Assembly: GCA_041477005.1 (NCBI GenBank) | Contig: JBGOUJ010000218.1 | Location: 1 to 10,818, forward strand | Direction: 5' to 3' | Source of the DNA: JBGOUJ01 sp041477005 | Lineage (GTDB): Bacteria; Acidobacteriota; Terriglobia; Bryobacterales; JACQDG01 | DNA: 10,818 nucleotides | Part shown: one piece after another, positions 5,109 through 10,818 of the stretch | Layout: every line of letters starts with the position of its first letter | Numbering within the stretch: position 1 is the stretch's first letter | Notes under the pieces: model-generated | Databases searched by the model: none | What the model saw: only the letters and a program-made list of their open reading frames with translations | What the model was told of the DNA's origin: nothing | Position numbers and translations under genes: made by a program

Positions 5109-8100
5109 GGAACGGGAGCAGACACTTCCTCGGCGACCGAGCCCACCAGGCGAGACTGTTTGCCATGGGTCGAGGCGACCTCGAGCAGCACGCCCGGCCG
5201 GCCGCCGATCGAGCCGCGGCCGAGGTAGATTTCCTTGCCGACCGTCATGCGAACCCCGGTCAGATCCAGCGTCCCCTGCGCCAGCTCGAAGCGGCCTTCG
5301 AGCGCTCGGATTTCGACGGTGCTGTCCGATTCCCCGGCGGCGTCGTTCCACTCCACGTTGTCGAGGGTGATCGAGCGGCCCTGGAAGCCCCCGCTCGCCT
5401 GCAGCGCGGTGCGGAGCTCCTCGGCGGTGCGTCCGGCGGTGGTGAGACTGAGGGCCAAGTCCATCGTGCCGCGCTGGAAGTTCGGAGGCAGGGCGGCCGA
5501 GCCGGCCAGACTTTTCAGGTCAGCGCCGCGCACCGCGGCATCCAACCGATATTGGGGGCGCGCTTCCAGCCCGGCGAATTCCGCACGCAGCACGCCGCTC
5601 ACCGTTCCCTTGCCGAGCTCCGCCCGCAAGCCGTCCAGCACCAGGCTCTCGCCGTTCCACGCGAGCTGGGAGCGGACATTCCGGAACACCCAGCCTCCCA
5701 GCCGCAGATTGCCAACCGTGATCGCGCCCTGAATCCGCGCGGATTTCAACCAAGCCGGCGTCTCGGGCGTCGTCCTTCCCAGGGCGCGCCGCCAGATGTC
5801 CCAGCGGCTGCGCTTCTGCTGCGGATTCACCCAGCGGTCCAATTGCGCCAGGTCCAGATCGGCCACGCGCAGCTTGCACGAGTCCTCATGGTCGGCTGGC
5901 GTTGTTCCGGCGGGCGCTGTGCCGGCCGGTGCGGCAGCCGCCGGCGTTGTGCCGGCTGGTGCGGCAGCCGCCGGCGTTGTGCCGGCCGGTGCGGTAGCGG
6001 CCGGAGGGGCGCCGGCCGGTGTGGCGCCGGCCCGTGTTGTGGCAACCCCTGTGATGCCAGCCGGTGTGCTGCTGGCCCATGTTGTGCCGGGCCGTGTTGC
6101 GCCGGCCGATGCGGTGTTGGCCGATGCTGTGCCGGCCGACGCTGTGCCGGCCGATGCGGTGTTGGCCGATGCGGTGTTAGCCGAAGCGGTGTTGGCCGAG
6201 GCTGCGTTGGCCGATGCGGTGTTGGCCGAAGCGGTGTTGGCCGAGGCTGCGTTGGCCGACGCCGTCTTGGCCGAAGCGGTGTTGGCCGAGGCGGTGCTGG
6301 CCGATGCTGTGTTGGCCGATGCTGTGTTGGCCGATGCGGCGTTCGCCGAGGCGGTGGCGCCGGGCCTGATGCCGGGCGATCTGGTGTCAGGCGGTCTGGT
6401 ATCGGTTAGTCTGGTATCGGTCGGGGCGGCAGCGGCCAGGGTGGTGGCCGTCGCGAATCGCCGTTGGCAGCTTCCGGCGAATTTCGTCTCTCCCAGCGCG
6501 CCGCTCAATCCTTCCAGGAAGAGAAAGCCCGGCTCCCAGCGCACGCGCGCTTGGGTTACATCAATCGGCGACTCCAGGCCCTGGGGCTGCCAGCGGGCTT
6601 TACTCAACGTGCCGGAGCCGGTCCACACTCCGGGCTTTCCGGCCTCCTTGTGGTACGTCATGCGGCCGTCCCAAAAGCCGGCCGAGAGGGCGGTGAGCCA
6701 AACCGGCTGGAGGGCGGGGGCCTGCCGGCGCAATTCCTCCAGGGGAACGCCCCGCGCCGCCACTTGCGCCTCCAGGGCGAATGGCTGGAGCCGGCCGGAA
6801 GCCGACACTTGCAAAGCCTCTTTCCCGAGCTTCACATCAACCGGCGAAAGCTCGAAGTCGGGGCCGTCGATCTCGGATCGAGCGGTCCCCACCGCGATGG
6901 GCGGCGAAGCCGGCATCAGAATCTGGCCCTGTTCCAAACTTACCGCGCCCTGCGGCCAGAGCGTGCCCGCAAAATCCAGCCGGCCCACCAGCCGGCCCCG
7001 CACTTCCATAGCAGCCGGCAGTGCCGCCCCCAGGTGCCGCGCGGTGCGGACAAAGGGATCGGCAGGCGCCCCGTCGAGCTCCACGCTCGCCTTCCACTCC
7101 GGCAAGTTCAGGTAATTTGCGATCACCAGCGAGCCGCGCACCGCGGCCGGCGCCGGGCCCGCAGCGGCGGTCGCCAGCTCCAGCCGCTGCCGCGGAAGGC
7201 TGAGCTGTCCGACAAATGGAATCGGGAAGCGGCTCTCCCGCGAGGGCAGCAGATCCCAGCGGTGGACGTCGCCCGCCTCCAGAACCCCCTCCACCCGGAT
7301 GGCGGAGGCCTCGCCACTCAAGCGGGCCTTCGCGCCGAACTCGCCGTGCAGTCCGAAGTCGCGGCCGGAGAACAGCGTGAACAGATGCTCCATCGGGCTG
7401 GTCTCGAGCGCCAGATCGAGGCTCACCAGGCGCCGGGCGGCGCCCAGCTCGCCCTCTCCGAGGAAGCGGCCCATGCCGCTGAGTATCCGGTCGGTGCGGG
7501 CCGGCAGGCCCGCGAAGCGGACGCGCCACCGGCCCTGCGCATCGCGCATCGGCGAAAACGCCGCCTCTACATCCTGAAAGTGAAAGACGCTCTTGTAGTC
7601 GCCGAACTTGAAATTGACCCGCCCATCCTGAATTCCTATGTATGGGAAATAGACTGGGGCCTCGCGCCCGCTCCCGCGACGGCCCGGCGCGCCGCCCGAG
7701 GCGGACCGCGCCAGCAGGGTCTCGAAGTTCCAACGGCCCTGCGCGTTCTTCACCAGGTTGATGCTCGGGTCGATCAGCGTCAGCGAGGCTACTTGAATCT
7801 GGCCGGTCCACAGAGTCCGCAGGCGCAGCCGGACCTGCATGGAATCCATGTAGGCGAAGTGCTCCGCGCCGAACGCCGGATCGTCGCCGATAATCACGTT
7901 CTGGAGCTGAAAGCCCGGCCCCGTGAACAGGTTCAGGGTGACCCCGCCGATCTCGACGCGGCGGCCGAGGGCGCTTTCGAGCGCCGTGCGGATCTGGCGG
8001 TGAAACCGGTTGGCGTGGATCAGCGGCAGCAGGAGGCCCGCGGCGACGATGGCCAAGGCCGTCCAAAGCAGAGTGCGGGAGAGCCGCCGCAGGCTGAAGA

Positions 8101-8125
8101 GCGCGCGGGGCCGGGCGTCAGCCAT
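5105..8125 (-). CDS. AsmA family protein with a large repeat insertion
   Basis: A 1006-residue membrane-anchored envelope protein. A basic N-terminus is followed by one transmembrane helix (residues about 18-42, LLWTALAIVAAGLLLPL), then the AsmA N-terminal domain: LGRRVEIGGVTLNLFTGPGFQLQNVIIGDDPAFG, the MQVRLRLRTLW segment and DPSINLVKNAQGRWNFE, all characteristic. Long beta-rich repeats continue to the C-terminal AsmA-like region (MDLALSLTTAGRTAEELRTALQASGGF, ITLDNVEW, FELAQGTLDL). AsmA-like proteins are linked to outer-membrane homeostasis and intermembrane lipid transport. Residues about 568-746 are a low-complexity Ala/Ser/Thr/Pro insertion encoded by a tandem repeat; the flanking strands (TKFAGSCQRRF and SCKLRVADLDLAQLDRWVNPQ) look like neighbours in shorter homologues. 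The start at 8125 has a strong GGAGG (complement of 8131-8135) five bases upstream, lies within the end of rnc (8-bp overlap), and is preferred to an in-frame ATG at 8383. Confidence 0.88.
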   Translation of the reverse strand: MADARPRALFSLRRLSRTLLWTALAIVAAGLLLPLIHANRFHRQIRTALESALGRRVEIGGVTLNLFTGPGFQLQNVIIGDDPAFGAEHFAYMDSMQVRLRLRTLWTGQIQVASLTLIDPSINLVKNAQGRWNFETLLARSASGGAPGRRGSGREAPVYFPYIGIQDGRVNFKFGDYKSVFHFQDVEAAFSPMRDAQGRWRVRFAGLPARTDRILSGMGRFLGEGELGAARRLVSLDLALETSPMEHLFTLFSGRDFGLHGEFGAKARLSGEASAIRVEGVLEAGDVHRWDLLPSRESRFPIPFVGQLSLPRQRLELATAAAGPAPAAVRGSLVIANYLNLPEWKASVELDGAPADPFVRTARHLGAALPAAMEVRGRLVGRLDFAGTLWPQGAVSLEQGQILMPASPPIAVGTARSEIDGPDFELSPVDVKLGKEALQVSASGRLQPFALEAQVAARGVPLEELRRQAPALQPVWLTALSAGFWDGRMTYHKEAGKPGVWTGSGTLSKARWQPQGLESPIDVTQARVRWEPGFLFLEGLSGALGETKFAGSCQRRFATATTLAAAAPTDTRLTDTRPPDTRSPGIRPGATASANAASANTASANTASASTASANTASAKTASANAASANTASANTASANAASANTASANTASANTASAGTASAGTASANTASAGATRPGTTWASSTPAGITGVATTRAGATPAGAPPAATAPAGTTPAAAAPAGTTPAAAAPAGTAPAGTTPADHEDSCKLRVADLDLAQLDRWVNPQQKRSRWDIWRRALGRTTPETPAWLKSARIQGAITVGNLRLGGWVFRNVRSQLAWNGESLVLDGLRAELGKGTVSGVLRAEFAGLEARPQYRLDAAVRGADLKSLAGSAALPPNFQRGTMDLALSLTTAGRTAEELRTALQASGGFQGRSITLDNVEWNDAAGESDSTVEIRALEGRFELAQGTLDLTGVRMTVGKEIYLGRGSIGGRPGVLLEVASTHGKQSRLVGSVAEEVSAPVP
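5888..6424 (-). repeat. 15-bp-period coding minisatellite in asmA
   Basis: On the coding strand the region encodes pentapeptides in one unbroken phase. Four RxxDT/RPGAT-like units come first, then 17 near-identical ASANT-type units (6098-6352, residues 592-676), then about 14 degenerate TPAGT/TPAAA-type units down to 5888. The plus-strand unit is GCCGATGCGGTGTTG with variants. Nested within it are a 45-bp duplication (6168-6212 and 6213-6257, one mismatch) and a 30-bp duplication (5921-5950 and 5951-5980, one mismatch). Because the period is a multiple of three, expansion or loss of units keeps asmA in frame, and several other frames also stay open. Confidence 0.95.
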
Positions 8126-8867
8126 GGTCGCCTCCGTCGCCGGCCAGGGCCTGGGCGGCGCCCTGGTTTCGCCGGAAGTGCTCGAGGGCCAACCGCGCGG
8201 CTTCCTGGGCGGCGTCCTTCTTGGCGGGCCCCTCCGCCTGGGCGCTGAACTCGGCGCCGATCCGCACCTCGATGGTGAAAATCTTCCGATGCTGCGGGCC
8301 GCGCTCCTTGGCCACCAGGTATTTCGGCTGAGGCAGCTTCGCCGCCTGCAGGAACTCCTGCAAGGCCGACTTGTAATCCTCAAACAGATCTTCCTTGGGC
8401 TCGGTCGCGGCCAGCCGGTCGCCGATCACGAAGCGCTCGATGAAGCGGCGCGCCACATCGATTCCGCCATCCAGGTAGAGGGCGGCGATCACGGCCTCCA
8501 GGGAGTTCACCAGCAGGGCGCGCTTGCTGCGTCCGCCGCTGAGCTCCTCGCCGCGGCCCAGTTGCAGGTATTGACCGAGGCGAAGGTCACGGGCCGCCCC
8601 GACCAGGTGCGCCGCGCTTACCAGGCGAGCTTTCAATTTCGACAGCTTGCCTTCCGGATACTGCGGGTAAACCTCGACCAGCCGCGCACTGACCAGGAAA
8701 CCCAGCACGGCGTCGCCCAGGAACTCGAACTGCTCGTTGTCGAAGCCGTCCTGGCGGCCGAGCGCTTCGTGGGTGTGGGAGCTATGGGTGAGCGCCCGGT
8801 GGAGCAGAGCACGGTTGGAAAAGCGGTGACCCAGCTCAGCCTCTAGCCGGGCAATGTCTTCGGCCAT
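8118..8867 (-). CDS. rnc: Ribonuclease III
   Basis: A 249-residue double-strand-specific endoribonuclease for rRNA and mRNA processing, of normal length. The catalytic domain carries ALTHSSHTHE (residues 25-34), the signature NEQFEFLGDAVLG at 44-56 with the metal-site acidic residues E45, E48 and D52, and ALLVNSLEAVIAALYLDGG with E124. The C-terminal dsRNA-binding domain spans about 164-233 (DYKSALQEFLQ, PKYLVAKERGPQHRKIFTIEV, GPAKKDAAQEAARLALEHF). The residue three before E124, equivalent to E. coli Asp114, is Asn121 here (codon AAC, complement of 8505-8507), an oddity. The ATG at 8865-8867 starts with the usual MAEDIARLEAELGHRF; an upstream in-frame ATG at 8951 would add 28 atypical residues overlapping hairpins and is not preferred. 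Only a weak GGA is present upstream. The stop overlaps the asmA start, implying co-translation. Confidence 0.96.
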   Translation of the reverse strand: MAEDIARLEAELGHRFSNRALLHRALTHSSHTHEALGRQDGFDNEQFEFLGDAVLGFLVSARLVEVYPQYPEGKLSKLKARLVSAAHLVGAARDLRLGQYLQLGRGEELSGGRSKRALLVNSLEAVIAALYLDGGIDVARRFIERFVIGDRLAATEPKEDLFEDYKSALQEFLQAAKLPQPKYLVAKERGPQHRKIFTIEVRIGAEFSAQAEGPAKKDAAQEAARLALEHFRRNQGAAQALAGDGGDHG

Positions 8868-8868
8868 A

Positions 8869-8896
8869 GTGCACGTTCCGTTTGCAATGCGTGCAC
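8869..8896 (-). promoter_or_regulatory. Hairpin in the rnc leader adjacent to the start codon
   Basis: GTGCACG (8869-8875) and CGTGCAC (8890-8896) are perfect 7-bp inverted arms around a 14-base loop. In the transcript the 3' arm ends one base before the rnc ATG, and the loop contains the only Shine-Dalgarno-like bases (ACGGAA). Folding would therefore control access to the rnc start. In E. coli, RNase III cleaves a stem-loop in its own leader; a similar role here is inference. Confidence 0.5.
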
Positions 8897-8906
8897 CGTC
8901 TTCGGC

Positions 8907-8935
8907 CAGCCGGCCCCTGGATGCGATGCCGGCTG
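8907..8935. repeat. 8-bp inverted repeat upstream of rnc
   Basis: CAGCCGGC (8907-8914) and GCCGGCTG (8928-8935) are perfect inverted arms with a 13-base loop. There is no T tract on either strand, so it is not a standard terminator. In the rnc leader RNA it would form a second stem-loop just upstream of the start-proximal one. Confidence 0.55.
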
Positions 8936-8960
8936 ACCGACGACGTTGCACGCGGCCACC

Positions 8961-9002
8961 ACAGGCGTCCGCCTGCGGGCGAAGGCAGGCGAAAACGCCT
9001 GT
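8961..9002. repeat. REP-like nested palindrome
   Basis: An outer pair ACAGGCGT (8961-8968) / ACGCCTGT (8995-9002) encloses an inner pair CGCCTGC (8970-8976) / GCAGGCG (8985-8991) around an 8-base loop, giving a nearly continuous 15-bp stem. It lies 24 bases downstream of the TPR gene stop on the minus strand. The layout resembles repetitive extragenic palindromes; CAGGCGT-type palindromes recur, as I remember, in Solibacter-like intergenic DNA, but only one copy is in this window. It could protect the upstream mRNA 3' end or act as a processing site. Confidence 0.6.
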
Positions 9003-9026
9003 CCCAAGCCGCGGCCGCTGGCTTTC

Positions 9027-9818
9027 TTATGGCTGCGGCGCGGCCGGCTTGTTTCCCCCGGCGGCCTTGGCCTTCATCACAACCGCCTTCTGCTCCGCCG
9101 CCAGGTCTCTGCCGCCCATCTTCACGCCGCCCGCGGCGATCGACTTATCGAGCATCGCAATGGCGTCATCATACTTACTCTCCGCACCGTATGTCATCCC
9201 CAGCCGGTACAGAACCGTCGGATCGGGCTGCGGGGACACGTCGAGGGACGCTTGGAAGGCTTTTTCGGCCGCCGGGTAGTCCTTCCGGATGAAGGCCACC
9301 ATTCCCAGCGCCTCGTGCGTCTGGGCCATCGCGCTCTTCTTGTAGCCGGCCCAATCGTCGTCGCTGATCTGCGGATTGAACTTAGCGAGATTCGGGATCA
9401 CCGCCTGCGCTTTCTTGGCGTATTTCTCCGACTTGGTCAGCTTCTCTTCCTTGTCCAGGTCGAACTCGCGGGTCCGCTGCGGGATGGACTCAGCCAGGGT
9501 GACCAGCACCACGACGTTGTCGGGGTTCACGTCGAGCGTGCGCTCCCCGGTGATCACCATGTTCTCAAAGTCGTTCTTCTGCTGGTAGGAGATCGTCTCG
9601 AGCTGCAGCGCGAACTCCTTGAATTCGGTGTCGGCGAAGTTGTGGATCAGGCTCTCCGCCGCCTTGATGCGGCCGTCCGGATCGGCGGCGTTCTGGATCG
9701 CCATGATGGCATCTATCTCTTTCTGCGACTTGGGCTTGGGCTGCTTGGGCTGCTGCTGCGCCCAAACGCCGGCGGCCAGCCCCACGGCAACGGTCATGGC
9801 AAGGATCGTTTTAGTCAT
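9027..9818 (-). CDS. Exported TPR-type protein
   Basis: A 263-residue protein with a signal peptide (MTKTILAMTVAVGLAAGVWA, likely cleaved after A20) and a Gln/Pro/Lys-rich linker, so it is periplasmic or secreted. The remainder is helical and TPR-like: DPDGRIKAAESLIHNFADTEF, then NDFENMVITGERTLDVNPDNVVVLVTLAE, then TFHEALG-style helices (AMAQTHEALGMVAFIRKDYPAAEKAFQASLDVSP) and PTVLYRLGMTYGAESKYDDAIAMLDKSIAAGG, the last two being the clearest TPR units. The tail is Ala/Pro-rich. TPR proteins act as interaction scaffolds; the partner is unknown. A good GGAG (complement of 9824-9827) lies five bases before the ATG. It follows another TPR gene by only 13 bp, so the two form an operon, perhaps running on into rnc through the 159-bp spacer. 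Confidence 0.82.
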   Translation of the reverse strand: MTKTILAMTVAVGLAAGVWAQQQPKQPKPKSQKEIDAIMAIQNAADPDGRIKAAESLIHNFADTEFKEFALQLETISYQQKNDFENMVITGERTLDVNPDNVVVLVTLAESIPQRTREFDLDKEEKLTKSEKYAKKAQAVIPNLAKFNPQISDDDWAGYKKSAMAQTHEALGMVAFIRKDYPAAEKAFQASLDVSPQPDPTVLYRLGMTYGAESKYDDAIAMLDKSIAAGGVKMGGRDLAAEQKAVVMKAKAAGGNKPAAPQP

Positions 9819-9823
9819 GTGTT

Positions 9824-9827
9824 CTCC
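9824..9827 (-). promoter_or_regulatory. Ribosome binding site of the TPR gene
   Basis: GGAG on the minus strand, five bases before the ATG at 9816-9818 and inside the 13-bp gap between the two TPR genes. It confirms the chosen start and supports translation from a shared transcript. Confidence 0.7.
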
Positions 9828-9831
9828 AATT

Positions 9832-10818
9832 TCATTTTGGTTTCGGCGACGCGAAGCTCTCTTTCAAGCCTTTCTCGGCGGCCTCGCGCGTGCCGGGGGT
9901 GGTGTCGCCGGCGGCGAGGGCTTCCTTGTAATGGTTCATGGCCTGCTCGCGGTCGCCGAACAGGTCCTCGATGCGCCCCAAGTATAAATGAGCCATTGCT
10001 TGCACATGGGGGTCCGGCTGGGCATCGAGCGCCTGCCGGAACAGCTCCTTAGCCCGCTCAGGGTCCTTCTCGAGCGCCGCCACCCGCGCCAGACCGTAAA
10101 GCGCCCGCGCGTCCTTCCCGCCGCTTTCCTGCTGCGCCTGCAGGAAAAGCTTCTTGGCCTGCTCGAACTCGTGACGGCGGAGGCTGTCTTCGGCATCTTG
10201 AAACGTCTTGGCCACGCCGGTCAGGACGGGGCGCCCGCTGGGCCCCGACGGCTCGGCCTTCTCCCTTCGCTCCGGCGGCCGGTCCAGAAAGCTCACCCGC
10301 CGCAGCCGCTGGTCCTCGCGCTTCCTGTCGATGGCGTTGACCATCTCCGGATAATAGTAGCGGATTCCCTGCTGCTGCGCCTCGTAGCGGGGCAACTGCT
10401 CGTAAAAGTGCGCGGTGAGGATGTAGCCCTCCCGCATCGCCTGCGCCACGTCGGCCTGCTTCTGTTTTTCCGAGCCGTACTTCATCCGCGCCTCGACCGC
10501 CTTGATCAGGCTCTCGGTGAGCAGCAAGGGGAAATCGGTCTTGTAGGATTCGTCGAGCGCCGGGGCGAACATCGCCAGTCCGCCGATCTCCTTCTTCGCA
10601 TCGACGGCCGGGGCGTACTTGGAGGCGAAGGGGTCCATAAGATAGTGCAAATAGGCGTGCCGGATCTCCTTAGTGTTCAGCTCCCGCGACGGGTGGACCA
10701 CGACGAAAATATCCGCGCCGTAGCCGCGCACACTGGGATTCCCGGGCGCCGACAGCAGGTCGATGTAAATCTGGAAGCGGCGGCCGAGGAAGCCGGAGGT
10801 CGGGGTGCGCAGGTAGCC
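9832..10818 (-). CDS. TPR-repeat protein with an unassigned N-terminal domain, 5' partial
   Basis: The frame is open from the right edge of the window to the TGA at 9832-9834, giving 328 residues; the true start is beyond 10818. The GTG at 10729-10731 is internal, because coding text continues upstream (GYLRTPTSGFLGRRFQIYIDLL). The first visible part (FQIYIDLLSAPGNPSVRGYGADIFVVVHPS, IRHAYLHYLMDPFASKY) is a domain I recognise in style from acidobacterial TPR proteins but cannot name; it has a peptidase-like feel with a His-rich helix but no HExxH motif in view. Residues near the C-terminus carry at least three TPR units: TFQDAEDSLRRHEFEQAKKLF, ARALYGLARVAALEKDPERAKELFRQAL and AMAHLYLGRIEDLFGDREQAMNHYKEAL. 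It is probably envelope-located like its neighbour, but the signal peptide region is not visible. The stop lies 13 bp before the next TPR gene. Confidence 0.78.
   Translation of the reverse strand, partial: GYLRTPTSGFLGRRFQIYIDLLSAPGNPSVRGYGADIFVVVHPSRELNTKEIRHAYLHYLMDPFASKYAPAVDAKKEIGGLAMFAPALDESYKTDFPLLLTESLIKAVEARMKYGSEKQKQADVAQAMREGYILTAHFYEQLPRYEAQQQGIRYYYPEMVNAIDRKREDQRLRRVSFLDRPPERREKAEPSGPSGRPVLTGVAKTFQDAEDSLRRHEFEQAKKLFLQAQQESGGKDARALYGLARVAALEKDPERAKELFRQALDAQPDPHVQAMAHLYLGRIEDLFGDREQAMNHYKEALAAGDTTPGTREAAEKGLKESFASPKPK

Noticed and set aside
5109..5351. N-terminal extension of the small exported protein from 5351
   Set aside because: It would bury the signal peptide internally and lies out of frame within the AsmA C-terminus.
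6098..6352. CRISPR-like array
   Set aside because: The units are directly abutting 15-mers without unique spacers, and they are in phase with a coding frame.
5796..7115. Long plus-strand ORF with LADAV-type repeats, and a second one at 5165-6409 rich in Cys/Gly
   Set aside because: Both are antisense to asmA. They stay open because the 15-bp period is a multiple of three and the DNA is GC-rich; they match no recognised family, whereas the minus-strand frame is AsmA on both sides of the repeat.
6464..8248. 594-codon plus-strand ORF
   Set aside because: Antisense shadow of asmA and the end of rnc; Arg/Ala/Gly-rich with no recognisable domain.
8126..8383. N-terminal extension of AsmA from an ATG at 8383
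   Set aside because: It would be an Arg/Pro-rich stretch overlapping most of the dsRNA-binding domain of rnc; the start at 8125 has GGAGG and puts the transmembrane helix near the N-terminus.
8946..10052. 368-codon plus-strand ORF
   Set aside because: Antisense to the TPR genes; the minus-strand frames have a signal peptide, a ribosome site and TPR units, while this one has Arg/Leu-rich noise.
10729..10731. GTG as the start of the upstream TPR protein
   Set aside because: The frame continues upstream with plausible protein sequence (GYLRTPTSGFLGRRFQIYIDLL) to the window edge, so the GTG is an internal Val.
1..10818. Defence island, biosynthetic cluster, prophage or insertion sequence
   Set aside because: No transposase, integrase, terminal inverted repeats, restriction, toxin-antitoxin or biosynthetic enzymes are seen; no tRNA or rRNA was recognised.

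Overview
The window looks like part of a GC-rich chromosome of an Acidobacteriota member, most likely a Bryobacterales/Solibacter-type organism. This rests on protein style: an Oar-like TonB-dependent receptor of the 'YDPATSPRTTFLNNTIPASRFDP' kind, secreted TPR proteins, an AsmA-family protein next to rnc, a MauG-type N-terminus and an RHS remnant. It is inference from recognised sequence families, not from a database search.

Layout. Plus strand, left part: the C-terminal 783 residues of an outer-membrane TonB-dependent receptor-like barrel (2-2353, 5' end outside the window); a 248-bp spacer holding a short 7-bp-period repeat, a weak hairpin and a perfect palindrome; an XRE-type helix-turn-helix regulator fused to a periplasmic-binding-protein-like domain (2602-3723); a chimeric wreck made of a di-haem peroxidase (MauG-type) N-terminus joined in frame to an RHS/YD repeat scrap (3689-3907); and a small four-helix membrane protein of the DUF2127 family (3928-4410). 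A convergent 131-bp gap follows, with possible zinc-ribbon debris. Minus strand, right part, read from high to low coordinates: two secreted/periplasmic TPR-type proteins (9832-10818, cut by the window edge, and 9027-9818), a hairpin-rich 159-bp spacer, then a tightly overlapped gene trio of rnc (8118-8867), an AsmA-family protein (5105-8125) and a small exported protein (4542-5108).

How the genes relate. rnc and asmA overlap by 8 bp; asmA and the small exported gene overlap by 4 bp (ATGA). These three are therefore almost certainly one translationally coupled transcript, possibly extended upstream to the TPR pair. AsmA-family proteins and the small exported protein point to envelope lipid or outer-membrane maintenance; pairing them with RNase III is an operon fact more than a shared pathway. 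The left part is a looser set: a receptor, a ligand-sensing regulator and scars of rearrangement.

The strongest unusual signals are: (1) a roughly 178-residue insertion in AsmA encoded by a 15-bp-period coding minisatellite with 45-bp and 30-bp near-identical higher-order duplications, i.e. a likely length-variable locus; (2) stacked inverted repeats in the leader of rnc, one ending a single base before the start codon, suggesting RNA-structure control or RNase III autoregulation plus a REP-like element; (3) a MauG-RHS chimeric pseudogene; (4) replacement of a normally conserved catalytic Asp by Asn in RNase III. I see no defence system, CRISPR array, tRNA, rRNA or intact mobile element.
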